DNA of 34,568 bases from NCBI GenBank assembly GCA_002816705.1, contig MUCK01000004.1:1-34568 (forward strand), written 5' to 3'. Every line of letters starts with the position of its first letter. Position 1 is the first letter of the stretch. Positions 1 to 7,687 of the stretch are shown here, in pieces. The position numbers and the translations under genes are program-made. The stretch comes from SAR202 cluster bacterium Casp-Chloro-G4 (lineage in GTDB: Bacteria; Chloroflexota; Dehalococcoidia; Lucifugimonadales; JADFKI01). The notes below the pieces were generated by a model. It saw nothing but the letters and a program-made list of their open reading frames with translations, was not told where the DNA came from and did no database searches.

Positions 1-654
1 CACCCGGCTGCTGAGGGAGGCCTCGATAGTGTCTCCTCCGGTGTAGCCACCAAGCCGGTGCCTTTAATCTCACGGGCGGCGCTTTTCCCAACCATCGTTT
101 TCATGACCTATACCTTCACCACCGCGCCGGTGAACACCTTTCTGCCCATTCTGGCTATTGAGCGGAGTCTCGGGAATCCTGGCCTGTACTTCACTGTTTG
201 GTCCAGTACGTCGATAATCGCCATGATGGTCTCCGGCCCGGTGGCGGACCGCTTTGGCAGGGCTAGCGTCATAGTCCCCGGTCTTGTTTTAACCGCCGTC
301 GCCATGTTTGTACTGAACGTGGCGTATGTTCCCCTTATGCTGTGGGCTGCGGGCCTGTTTGCAGGCATCGGATTCGGACTGATTCAACCGGGCATACAGT
401 CATTTACCATAGATAGGGTCTCGCCAAGAGAACGCAGTTCCAGTATGGCGACGCTTCAACAGGCGTGGGATATAGCAGGCTCTGGCGGCTCCTTCGTTAT
501 TGGGCCGCTGGGCGGCTTGATGGGAGTCGCCAACACCTTCGGCGTAACCGGCGCTGGGGCTCTGGTAGGGGCTTTGGGATTCATCGTCGGCTATAGGCGA
601 AAGCCCTTAGCTCGGCCAGAAGGCCAGGCCAGCCTGCCGGAAACCGCGGACTAG
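1..654 (+). CDS. MFS transporter, C-terminal half (5' end outside window)
   Basis: The frame is open from base 1, so this is the 3' part of a longer gene. A short hydrophilic stretch (about 30 residues, like the central cytoplasmic loop of an MFS protein) is followed by about six hydrophobic segments. The first begins at ALFPTIVFMTYTF. The loop VADRFGRAS matches the conserved MFS loop of the D/G-R-x-G-R type between the first two helices of a half-transporter. The tail is short and polar. An exporter or uptake carrier of the major facilitator superfamily is clear; the substrate cannot be told. A GTG at 58 could be read as a start, but it would give only half a transporter, so truncation by the window edge is the better reading. 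Confidence 0.85.
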   Translation, partial: HPAAEGGLDSVSSGVATKPVPLISRAALFPTIVFMTYTFTTAPVNTFLPILAIERSLGNPGLYFTVWSSTSIIAMMVSGPVADRFGRASVIVPGLVLTAVAMFVLNVAYVPLMLWAAGLFAGIGFGLIQPGIQSFTIDRVSPRERSSSMATLQQAWDIAGSGGSFVIGPLGGLMGVANTFGVTGAGALVGALGFIVGYRRKPLARPEGQASLPETAD

Positions 655-748
655 CCTTTTGGCAAATTGTTGATTCCCCGGCAGTGGCGGCTGATGTTCC
701 AGCACTTATCCGGTCCGGCAGCGGCAACCCCTCTAAGGCACGTAGCCC

Positions 749-776
749 TTGACAGCCGGTAACATACGGCTACAAT
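749..776 (+). promoter_or_regulatory. Sigma-70-like promoter upstream of the HpcH/HpaI aldolase gene
   Basis: TTGACA at 749-754 and TACAAT at 771-776 are separated by 16 bp, an almost consensus pair. The spacer itself carries a dyad, AGCCG (754-758) and CGGCT (767-771), filling the space between the two boxes where an activator or repressor of MerR-like geometry could sit. Start of transcription would be near 783, leaving a leader of about 80 nt before the aldolase start. Confidence 0.65.
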
Positions 777-863
777 CACTTTGCTTTTTAGCAAACATTT
801 ACGCGGACAATTAGGCCCTTTATCGTCTCGGTACTGGGCACATAAGGATAATAGGGAGGACAG

Positions 864-1679
864 ATGAACGGAGCAGAACTTAAGCAAAAGGTCAATTCGG
901 GGGGCATCGTTTACGGCACTATGATCAGCATTGGGCGAAATCCCCGCTGGTCGTCGGCATTCGCCAACTTCGGACTTGACTACGTGATAATCGACACCGA
1001 GCACTCACCTAGAGGTCGAGCCGAGGTAGCCGACTTCATCGCGGCCTTTCAGTTTAGCGGCGTGGTGCCCATCATTCGCATTCCCATCCCCGACTCTCAC
1101 TACGTGACCATGGCCCTAGATGCCGGCGCGCACGGCATACTTGCGCCGTACTGCGAAACGGTGGACGAAGTGAAAGAGGTGGTAGGCGCGGCCAAGTGGC
1201 GTCCCCTCAAGGGCGAGCTAGTCCGAAAGGCTGTCGATAAAGGCGAGCTACCCAGTCAGGCCAGCAAGGACTACCTTGAGAACCGCAATCGCAACAACGT
1301 TTGCATTATCGGAATCGAGAGCACCCCCGCCATTTCCAAGCTGGAGAACATTCTAAAGGTCGATGGCATCGACGCCATCTTCGTCGGCCCCAACGACCTC
1401 AGCATTAGCCTGGGCGTTCCGGACCAATACGATCACCCCGACTACGAGGGCGCGCTGCGGGAGATTATCGCCAAGTGTCAGGCTGCAAATACGCCGGTGC
1501 TTATGCACCACCAGACCGTGCCTTTGACGATAAAGTGGCTACAGGAGGGCGCGCGTTTCGTCCTTTACAGCAGCGACGGCCGAAGCCTGCACAACGCCTA
1601 CCGCGAGGAGTTTGGAGCCATCAAGCAGGCTGGTGAGGGAACGACCGGCGACGTCGGCGAGTCCGAGGAAGTAATTTAA
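864..1679 (+). CDS. HpcH/HpaI-family aldolase (2-oxo acid aldolase)
   Basis: This 271-residue protein belongs to the class II, metal-dependent HpcH/HpaI aldolases, which cleave 4-hydroxy-2-oxo acids to pyruvate or a related oxo acid and an aldehyde. Family residues are visible: the catalytic His in DTEHSPR (H47), the substrate Arg in IIRIP (R72), and the metal ligands Glu in GIES (E152) and Asp in GPNDLS (D178). The glycine-rich segment MALDAGAHGILAPYCE is also typical. The start ATG follows GGGAGG at good spacing. The next gene, an SMP-30 lactonase, lies 92 nt downstream on the same strand, suggesting one catabolic transcript for sugar-acid or aromatic-derived oxo acids. The precise substrate is not predictable from sequence. 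Confidence 0.9.
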   Translation: MNGAELKQKVNSGGIVYGTMISIGRNPRWSSAFANFGLDYVIIDTEHSPRGRAEVADFIAAFQFSGVVPIIRIPIPDSHYVTMALDAGAHGILAPYCETVDEVKEVVGAAKWRPLKGELVRKAVDKGELPSQASKDYLENRNRNNVCIIGIESTPAISKLENILKVDGIDAIFVGPNDLSISLGVPDQYDHPDYEGALREIIAKCQAANTPVLMHHQTVPLTIKWLQEGARFVLYSSDGRSLHNAYREEFGAIKQAGEGTTGDVGESEEVI

Positions 1680-1771
1680 TAGCATTCAGCGCATAGCCTT
1701 CAGCAATCGGCGTTACCAGAGAAATGCTGATCGATGAAGGCTGAGACCTGATTGCTAATGAGGAGCTAGAT

Positions 1772-2677
1772 ATGACCTGGCAATTTATAAGAGTTAACGG
1801 ACCTTACGGTGGAGTAACGGAGGGGCCTGCCTGGGACGGCAGCGGTCTGCTCTTCTCCCACATCCCGGCCAGCCGGATTTATCGTTTCGATCCGCTGACC
1901 AACAACTCCTCCGTCTACAGGGAAGATACGAATCAGGCTAACGGGCTGGTCTTTGACCCTCAGGGAAGGCTGTACGCCTGCGAGGGTGGAGCACGTCGTG
2001 TGGTGCGCTACGAGGCCGACGGTAACGTCACCGTCTTGGCTGACGGCTTCGAGGGCAAGCGCCTGAACGTGCCGAACGACCTTGCAGTGGACCTCCAGGG
2101 CCGGGTCTGGTTCACGGACCCGTACTACGAGGGCGCAGGCGGTGAGTGGAGCCGAGACCGGGCCAACAAGGATTTGGATCACGATTCGGTGTATAGATTG
2201 GACGAAGGCTCCGATGGAAAGTGGAGCATCACCCGCGCCACATTCGATACATCGCGGCCTAACGGCCTCCTGTTCTCCCTGGACCACAAGACGCTGTACG
2301 TTGCCCAGAGCGGTCGCGAGGCCGACGAGAAGCGCCAACTCCGGGCTTATCCCGTCAACGACGACGGTAGCCTGGGCAGCTTCGCGGTGCTGCATGACTT
2401 CGGCGCATTCCGAGGCATCGATGGCATGGTGCTGGACGTGGAAGGCAACATAGTGGCCACGGCAGGCAATCGCAACGGCGGCCCGGGTCCTATGATCTAC
2501 ATCTTCTCTCCGTCAGGCGAGGTTATCGAAACCCACCCAACGCCGGCGGACCAGCCGACCAACTGCACCTTTGGCGGTCCAGACATGACGACGCTTTACG
2601 TGACCAACGGCGGCGGAGACCTGTTCCGGACTTTAACTGATCGAAAAGGCCGACTGCACTACCCCAAGGCTTCATAA
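1772..2677 (+). CDS. SMP-30/gluconolactonase-family lactonase
   Basis: A 301-residue six-bladed beta-propeller of the SMP-30/gluconolaconase/LRE family, which hydrolyses sugar lactones with a divalent metal. Probable metal ligands are E17 in VTEGPAW, N102 in NVPNDL, N164 in SRPNGLL and D217 in GIDGMVLD. Repeated W/Y-x-G/D blade signatures run through the protein. No signal peptide is seen, so it is probably cytoplasmic. The ATG follows GAGGAG at about 7 nt. With the upstream aldolase and downstream Gfo/Idh dehydrogenase it fits an oxidative sugar route (dehydrogenase, lactonase, then aldolase), although no sugar-acid dehydratase is present in the window. Assignment to the family is firm; the lactone is unknown. 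Confidence 0.9.
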   Translation: MTWQFIRVNGPYGGVTEGPAWDGSGLLFSHIPASRIYRFDPLTNNSSVYREDTNQANGLVFDPQGRLYACEGGARRVVRYEADGNVTVLADGFEGKRLNVPNDLAVDLQGRVWFTDPYYEGAGGEWSRDRANKDLDHDSVYRLDEGSDGKWSITRATFDTSRPNGLLFSLDHKTLYVAQSGREADEKRQLRAYPVNDDGSLGSFAVLHDFGAFRGIDGMVLDVEGNIVATAGNRNGGPGPMIYIFSPSGEVIETHPTPADQPTNCTFGGPDMTTLYVTNGGGDLFRTLTDRKGRLHYPKAS

Positions 2678-2724
2678 GTTAAAGGGCTAGGAGAGACTGA
2701 GTAGTTCAGGCTCGTTATTGCAAG

Positions 2725-2838
2725 ATGCTTGAGTCCGAAATCATCATAATGGGCGGCGGTATCGTAGGTGCGTCCGCCGCTTTGCATCTGGACTCAAAAA
2801 ACCCATTCACCTATAATCGTGGCCTCAAATATTGTTAG
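2725..2838 (+). pseudogene. N-terminal stub of an FAD-dependent oxidoreductase
   Basis: A 37-codon reading frame starting ATG at 2725 encodes EIIIMGGGIVGASAALHL, an unmistakable N-terminal FAD-binding Rossmann motif (GxGxxG) of the DAO/glycine-oxidase type. It then runs into unrelated sequence and stops at TAG 2836-2838. The rest of such an enzyme (about 350 residues) is absent. This looks like a deletion scar. The lost continuation begins around 2790, exactly where the promoter-like sequence for the next gene starts. The possibility that it is a functional micropeptide is remote. Confidence 0.7.
2789..2817 (+). promoter_or_regulatory. Promoter-like sequence upstream of the Gfo/Idh gene
   Basis: TGGACT (2789-2794) and a perfect TATAAT (2812-2817) are spaced by 17 bp. 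Only 47 nt separate the -10 box from the ATG at 2865. It overlaps the end of the FAD-oxidoreductase stub, so the dehydrogenase may have gained its own promoter when that gene was deleted. Confidence 0.55.
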
Positions 2839-2864
2839 TGAAGAAACCTGGAGGGACCCCATTC

Positions 2865-3911
2865 ATGGCAGATGACACAATTCGAATTGGCTTCGTAGGC
2901 GCTGGCGCAAATACGGAGTTGCGACACATTCCAGGCTTCCAGGCCATGGACGGCGTAGACCTGATGAGCGTGGCCAACCGCAGTCGCGCTTCCGGGCAGC
3001 GCGTTGCAGACAAGTATGGCTTTCCCAATGTTTACGACAACTGGGTGGAGCTTATCGAGTCGGACGACACCAACGCCATCTGCATTGGCACCTGGCCTAA
3101 CATGCACTGCACCCTGGTATTGGCGGCGCTGGAAAACGAGAAGCACGTTATGACCGAGGCCCGCATGTCGGCAACGGCGGAAGAGGCCCACATCATGCGG
3201 GAGGCGGCCAAGCTGCACCCCGGCCTGATAACGCAGATCGTGCCTGCCCCACACACCCTGAAAATCGACAGGACTTTGCAGGGGCTCATTGAGGACGGTT
3301 ACCTGGGCGATATCCTTTCCGTGGACATGGCGGTGCACCAGGGCGGCTTCCTCGAGGGCGAGCGCGACAATCCTTACCACTGGCGCAACGACAGGGACTT
3401 CAGCGGTTTCAACATTCTGCAGATGGGCATCTGGTACGAAGCCATGATGCGTTGGTTGGGCCCTGCCGAAACCGTTACAGCCCTAACCCGTGTGCAACTG
3501 AAGGCCCGCTACGACGGCAACGGCAAGCGTAGGGTCATCACCATACCCGACCACGTAGAGGCCCTGTTGGAGATGTATTCGGGCCCGGTGGTTCGCATGC
3601 GTTTCAGCACCGTGACAGGCCTTGCCCCCAGCGACGGCGTTTGGTTCTTCGGAACGGAAGGCACCATTCACCTCGACTCCGCCAGCATGACGTTGCGCGG
3701 CGGACGCAAGGGCGATAGTGAGCTTTCTGAGATCCCCATCCCGGCTGAGAAGCAAGGCGGCTGGCGCGTCGAAGAGGAGTTCATCAACGCCATACGAGGG
3801 ATTGAGCCCATAACGCACACCGACTTCGACACCGGCGTGCGCTACATGGAGTTCATGGAAGCGGTAACTTACAGCGCCCAGGGTGGCGAGAAGGTACACC
3901 TGCCCCTCTAA
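2865..3911 (+). CDS. Gfo/Idh/MocA-family NAD(P)-dependent oxidoreductase with altered EKP motif
   Basis: This 348-residue protein has an N-terminal Rossmann fold (IRIGFVGAGANTELRHIPGF) and the C-terminal alpha/beta dimer and substrate domain of the Gfo/Idh/MocA family, which oxidise or reduce sugars, inositols and related polyols with NAD(P). The ATG at 2865 follows GGAGG at suitable spacing; an in-frame TTG 33 bases upstream has no such site. In family members the segment KHVLCEKP supplies a catalytic Lys; here the aligned segment reads KHVMTEAR, so both Lys and Pro of the EKP motif are missing. The enzyme may use another residue or a different reaction, or be non-catalytic. It follows the lactonase and probably acts in the same sugar pathway. 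Confidence 0.88.
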   Translation: MADDTIRIGFVGAGANTELRHIPGFQAMDGVDLMSVANRSRASGQRVADKYGFPNVYDNWVELIESDDTNAICIGTWPNMHCTLVLAALENEKHVMTEARMSATAEEAHIMREAAKLHPGLITQIVPAPHTLKIDRTLQGLIEDGYLGDILSVDMAVHQGGFLEGERDNPYHWRNDRDFSGFNILQMGIWYEAMMRWLGPAETVTALTRVQLKARYDGNGKRRVITIPDHVEALLEMYSGPVVRMRFSTVTGLAPSDGVWFFGTEGTIHLDSASMTLRGGRKGDSELSEIPIPAEKQGGWRVEEEFINAIRGIEPITHTDFDTGVRYMEFMEAVTYSAQGGEKVHLPL

Positions 3912-4018
3912 GTTTTTAGGATTTATAAATAACAAACGCAGGTTGTGGTGAAAAACGAGAACCACCAGTTTCAGCCTGCGCTTAGAACGCGTCCCGCATG
4001 GGGTGCTGAGAGACCACA

Positions 4019-5197
4019 TTGGACTACAAAAGCTTACTGTCACATAACCGACCTGTGGAAGTTGATATGCCCGCAGGCCTTCAGGCCAAGACCAAGTACA
4101 TATTCTCCGTCACCAACGCCGTGCCGGAGTTCATCGACGTGGAAAAGTATTCCGCCGCCGCCAGAGACATCATAATGAGAGAGGGCAAGGACCTTGCGCC
4201 GTACCCGCCTCCCAGTGGTCACGAGGGTCTGCGCGGGCTTATCGCGGACAACCTTCGAGACAAACGCTCTGCCAACGTCGACGTAGACTCTGTTCTCCTT
4301 AGCGACGGTGCCGGAGGCTTCATAAAGCTATACCTTGACGCCTTCATAGATGCTGGTGACGTTGTATTTCTGGAGGAGTTCAGCTACCTGGGGACGCTGC
4401 GCATGCTGCTGTCCAAAGGAGCTGAGGTCGTGCACATTCCCACCGATGACCAGGGCATGGACACGGAGGAACTGGAGCGGGCCATCAAGGCGGTTAAGGC
4501 GCAGGGGAAGACGCCCAAGCTCATCTACGCCATCTCCGTGTTCCAGAATCCCATGGGCGTAACGTTGAGCCTTGAGCGGCGCAAACACATGGTGGAGATA
4601 GCTCAGGACTACGGTGTGCCCATACTTGAGAACGAGTCATACGCCGACTTTCGTATCGACGGCGACCCGTTGCCCCCATCAATGCTTGGCATGGACGATC
4701 AGGACTCGGTGGTCTACGTGTCTTCCTATACGAAGCTGTTGGGCTGTGCCATACGCCTGGGATACGGCGTGGCGCCTCAGCCCGTTCTAGACGCCATGGA
4801 GGCCCGCCGTCCCAGTCACGTTGCGGCCATGCTGGTCTACGAATACCTACGCCATCACAAAGACGATCACATAGAGAGCGTGCGTAAGGGCCTCATGGCG
4901 CGGCGCGATGCTCTCTTGGCTGCCTTGGAGGAGCACTTTCCGCCCAGCTGCACATGGACCCGGCCTCAGGGAGGCATGATGCTTTGGCTCCAGTTACCCC
5001 AAGGGGCAGACACCTGGAAGGCCCTTGACCATGCGGTAGAAGCCGACGTGAAATACAATCCCGGTGGAGTGTTTCGTGCCGGCAGAGACTGCAATAATTA
5101 CCTGCGGCTGACATACAGCCACAACACCCCGGAAGAGATACACGAGGGCATCGGCACACTGGCAGAGGTCTTCCGTCAACAGGGATTTTTTGAGTAA
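4019..5197 (+). CDS. PLP-dependent aminotransferase, class I/II fold
   Basis: A 392-residue fold-type I aminotransferase close to the MocR-domain/2-aminoadipate aminotransferase group. Visible motifs are YPPPSGHEGLRGLIA near the N-terminus, FQNPMG (N177 stacks near PLP), SSYTKLLGCAIRLGY with the Schiff-base lysine K239, and the C-terminal substrate arginine in NYLRLTY. The segment normally read as EDDPY, which holds the Asp that contacts the PLP ring nitrogen, is ENESY here (N205 in place of Asp). No DNA-binding domain precedes it. The TTG start is the first in-frame start, with GAGAG 7 nt upstream. It is followed after 30 nt by the EndoQ gene. The amino donor and acceptor are unknown. Confidence 0.88.
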   Translation: MDYKSLLSHNRPVEVDMPAGLQAKTKYIFSVTNAVPEFIDVEKYSAAARDIIMREGKDLAPYPPPSGHEGLRGLIADNLRDKRSANVDVDSVLLSDGAGGFIKLYLDAFIDAGDVVFLEEFSYLGTLRMLLSKGAEVVHIPTDDQGMDTEELERAIKAVKAQGKTPKLIYAISVFQNPMGVTLSLERRKHMVEIAQDYGVPILENESYADFRIDGDPLPPSMLGMDDQDSVVYVSSYTKLLGCAIRLGYGVAPQPVLDAMEARRPSHVAAMLVYEYLRHHKDDHIESVRKGLMARRDALLAALEEHFPPSCTWTRPQGGMMLWLQLPQGADTWKALDHAVEADVKYNPGGVFRAGRDCNNYLRLTYSHNTPEEIHEGIGTLAEVFRQQGFFE

Positions 5198-5227
5198 GCA
5201 AAAGGACTCGTAGAGGCCTTAAGCCCA

Positions 5228-6442
5228 ATGACCTATGTAGCCGATCTTCACCTGCACTCGTCATATGCTATGGCGACTAGCAGGAACCTGAACTTTGAGA
5301 CCTTGACCAGGTGGGCCAAGTACAAAGGCATAGCCCTGTTGGCCACAGCAGACTTTACCCACCCGCTCTGGTTTCAGGAGACGCGGGATAAGCTGAAGGA
5401 CCGGGGCAACGGCCTTTACGAGTTCGACGGCGTCAGCTTTGTTTTGGGCACCGAGGTCAATTGCAACGCCCAGCAGGACGGTCGCAGCCGGCGAGTGCAC
5501 GTTCTGATATTTGCGCCCGATCTGGATATCGCGGCGTCCATAACAGACGCGCTTTCCAACAAAGGCAAACTGGGGTCCGACGGCAGGCCTACCGTGCACC
5601 TGACACCCCGCCAACTCCTGGAAACCCTCCTGCATATCGACGACCGTATACTCCTCATTCCAGCACATTCGTGGACGCCATGGTTCGGAATCTTTGGCTC
5701 GAAATCGGGCTTTGATTCCCTGGAGGAGTGCTTCGGCGATCTGAAAGAACATGTGCTAGCCATTGAGTCCGGCCTTTCCAGCGACCCGGCCATGAACTGG
5801 CAAATCCCGGAGCTGGACGACGTTGCCATCGTCTCCTTTTCCGACGCTCACTCTGCACCCAAGCTGGGCCGTGAGCTGACCAAGTTTGGTGGCGCGTTAA
5901 GCTACGCCGGTCTTTGGAATTCGATCAAAAACCAGAACATACACTGCACTATGGAGTTCTTCCCTGAAGAGGGCAAGTACCACAACTCGGGCCACCGAAA
6001 ATGTGGCGTCAGCATGTCTCCGGAAGACGTTCGGGAAAGGGGCGAGCTATGCCCGGCGTGCGGTCGCAAAGTCACCCTGGGCGTCTCACACCGTATACGG
6101 CAGCTTGCACAGAGGCATGTGGAGACTTGGCAGGACGACAGCGGATTTACCCTGGCGGCCAACGGCAGACCAGCCTTCAAGTCCATTGTCGGTCTTCAGC
6201 AAATCGTCGCCGAAGGCCTTCGCCGTGGGGTAAATACCAAAGGGGTGCAGGCTCAGTATCACACTCTGGTAAGTGAGTTCATCTCTGAACTCGATGTGCT
6301 GATGAATGCCAGCATACGGGACATTTCCAGGGTAGCCGGCGAGAGGATTGCAGAAGGCGTGTCACGCGTGCGCAATGGCGACATTGCCATAGAGTCCGGC
6401 TACGACGGTCAATTTGGTAAAGTCAGCGTCTGGCCCATCTGA
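5228..6442 (+). CDS. Endonuclease Q-like PHP-domain nuclease with zinc finger
   Basis: This 404-residue protein matches the endonuclease Q family, which cuts DNA 5' to deaminated bases (uracil, hypoxanthine, xanthine) and AP sites. The PHP metal site is visible: DLHLHSS (D6, H8, H10), TADFTHP (D42, H45), GTEVNC (E76), H91, IPAHSWTPWFG (H147) and SFSDAHSAPKLGRELT (D206, H208). A zinc-binding segment follows with C259, C275 and C278 in HRKCGV and CPACGRK, then GVSHRI and a helical C-terminus. This order is that of EndoQ and not of histidinol phosphatases. The ATG has a weak GAGG 11 nt upstream and probably shares a transcript with the aminotransferase. EndoQ is best known from Thermococcales and some Bacillus, so its presence here is noteworthy. 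Confidence 0.85.
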   Translation: MTYVADLHLHSSYAMATSRNLNFETLTRWAKYKGIALLATADFTHPLWFQETRDKLKDRGNGLYEFDGVSFVLGTEVNCNAQQDGRSRRVHVLIFAPDLDIAASITDALSNKGKLGSDGRPTVHLTPRQLLETLLHIDDRILLIPAHSWTPWFGIFGSKSGFDSLEECFGDLKEHVLAIESGLSSDPAMNWQIPELDDVAIVSFSDAHSAPKLGRELTKFGGALSYAGLWNSIKNQNIHCTMEFFPEEGKYHNSGHRKCGVSMSPEDVRERGELCPACGRKVTLGVSHRIRQLAQRHVETWQDDSGFTLAANGRPAFKSIVGLQQIVAEGLRRGVNTKGVQAQYHTLVSEFISELDVLMNASIRDISRVAGERIAEGVSRVRNGDIAIESGYDGQFGKVSVWPI

Positions 6443-6512
6443 ACTCTTTGGATTTTTTTGGAAAATCGGAAAGAAGTTCGAAGAATCCATTAGCTAGAAA
6501 AAGGAGCGGCCG

Positions 6513-6932
6513 ATGGCAATAGAATTCACTGATGAGATGCGAGAGCTAATCACCAGTGCCTTGGTCGACAGGCTGTTCTGTGCGGTGGGGACTGCATCCA
6601 AAAACGGCGTTCCCAACATTAGCCTCAAGGGGAGCGTGGCGGTCTACGACAACGAAACCCTTGCCTACTGGGAAAGGGTGAAGGGCTCGGCTCTGGCCAA
6701 CGTGGTCGAAAACCCCAACATTGTCATCTTCTATCGCAACCCCGATAAGCGTATCAACTGGCGTTTCCACGGCACAGCCACGGTCCACGAGTCAGGGGAT
6801 ATCTGGGAAAAAGTGCACGTCATCACCCCCCAGGGCGAATTGGATCGCGACCCTGAACTTAAGGGCGTAGCAGTGCTGGTAAAAGTCGACGCAATCACCG
6901 ACCTGGGAAGCCGCGTCTTGCAGAGTCGCTAG
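6513..6932 (+). CDS. Pyridoxamine 5'-phosphate oxidase-family (split-barrel flavin) protein
   Basis: A 139-residue single-domain protein of the PPOX/split beta-barrel family, which usually binds FMN, F420 or haem. Typical features are the N-terminal helix (TDEMRELITSAL), the strand VGTASKNGVPNISLKGSVAVYDNETLAYW with its dimer-interface pattern, and VVENPNIVIFYRNP followed by WRFHGTATVHESG. Members of this size are often oxidoreductases or flavin-binding proteins of unknown substrate. AAGGAG precedes the ATG at good distance. It lies 70 nt after the EndoQ gene and converges with the SRPBCC gene, the two stop codons being separated by one base. Confidence 0.85.
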   Translation: MAIEFTDEMRELITSALVDRLFCAVGTASKNGVPNISLKGSVAVYDNETLAYWERVKGSALANVVENPNIVIFYRNPDKRINWRFHGTATVHESGDIWEKVHVITPQGELDRDPELKGVAVLVKVDAITDLGSRVLQSR

Positions 6933-6933
6933 C

Positions 6934-7377
6934 TTAGGATTCTAGCTGGGCTTTCAAGTTGCGAAGCGTCTTATTCATGCTGGGATGGGCCACTAACGGC
7001 CCTATTAGGGCCTTGAACATAATAGCCATTACGGGATTGAGGTCGACCTCCACATGGCGCTTCAACAGCGTGTGATCGCCTTGTGGCTCGAGCGTTATGC
7101 CCCCATGAAATGGGAAACCCTTTGCGTCTGTGGCCAGGAAGCTTATTCGACTAGGAGCATTGTAGGCCGTAATCTTGACATCGTTCTGAATATCCTTTCC
7201 CATTTGCTTTCCTATCGACTTGTACTCGCTTCCTACGGCGACTGGCCCATCCGAAACGGCCTCCATGCGAAGTCCGTCAGTCCACTCCCCGTGCTTAGTA
7301 AAATCGGATACGTAGTCGAACACCTTTTGCTGATCGGCGTTGATGCTGATCTCGTAGTTGAAGACTAGGTGCGTCAT
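6934..7377 (-). CDS. SRPBCC-family (START-like) ligand-binding protein
   Basis: The 147-residue product begins with VFNYEISINADQQKVFDYVSDFTKHGEW, the standard opening of SRPBCC/polyketide-cyclase-like proteins, and ends with the long C-terminal helix (MNKTLRNLKAQLES) that closes the hydrophobic cavity. Such proteins bind lipids or other hydrophobic small molecules; some are cyclases or stress proteins. AGGAGG precedes the ATG at 7 nt. It is the last gene of a minus-strand unit headed by an MFS transporter, so a role in handling the transported hydrophobic compound is possible but not shown. There is no signal peptide. Confidence 0.85.
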   Translation of the reverse strand: MTHLVFNYEISINADQQKVFDYVSDFTKHGEWTDGLRMEAVSDGPVAVGSEYKSIGKQMGKDIQNDVKITAYNAPSRISFLATDAKGFPFHGGITLEPQGDHTLLKRHVEVDLNPVMAIMFKALIGPLVAHPSMNKTLRNLKAQLES

Positions 7378-7486
7378 TATTGGCCTCCTGTTGCCCGCAT
7401 CTGGAGTAGTAGTAGCGACCAGGAAATCCTTGACGTTTACCGGAAGTCACCACGCTGTTTTACAAGCATAATACTCGATCAAGACT

Positions 7487-7687
7487 CTAAAGTCTGCGGT
7501 GTTTCGCCCTTTGAGTCAGGTAAACCGTCATTATTGCGACAGGCATTGCAAGCACCACCAGGCCCAGCCCGATAACGATGGTTTCCGGCCCAAGGCCGAG
7601 TATCGAGTCTATCTGGTCCTTGATCCACCCCAGCAGGATGGGGTCGCCAGGCTCCGAATGGTGGGCGAAAATCGTTAGCGGAATCAA
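7487..7687 (-). CDS. Small single-span membrane protein coupled to the MFS gene
   Basis: A 66-residue protein with one hydrophobic segment (ETIVIGLGLVVLAMPVAIMTVYL) followed by a basic tail QRAKHRRL, predicting a single membrane helix with the C-terminus in the cytoplasm by the positive-inside rule. The N-terminal part holds an acidic, Pro/Gly-containing stretch preceded by FAHH. Its ATG overlaps the stop of the MFS gene by four bases, an arrangement for translational coupling, so it is likely made together with the transporter and may be an accessory subunit. I recognise no family. Confidence 0.65.
   Translation of the reverse strand: MIPLTIFAHHSEPGDPILLGWIKDQIDSILGLGPETIVIGLGLVVLAMPVAIMTVYLTQRAKHRRL

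Noticed and set aside
651-1004. 117-codon minus-strand frame overlapping the aldolase start
   Set aside because: It covers the promoter and start of the aldolase gene, and its Cys/Arg-rich product resembles no family.
1681-1742. Inverted repeat AGCCTTCA (1695-1702) with TGAAGGCT (1735-1742) between aldolase and lactonase genes
   Set aside because: The loop is over 30 nt, and it competes with a second dyad (AGCATT/AATGCT), so a stable terminator or defined operator is not supported.
5228-6442. Histidinol-phosphatase or DNA polymerase PHP domain as identity of the PHP protein
   Set aside because: The HSWTPWFG and SDAHSAPKLGRELT segments plus the four-ligand zinc region and helical tail are the EndoQ arrangement, which those families lack.
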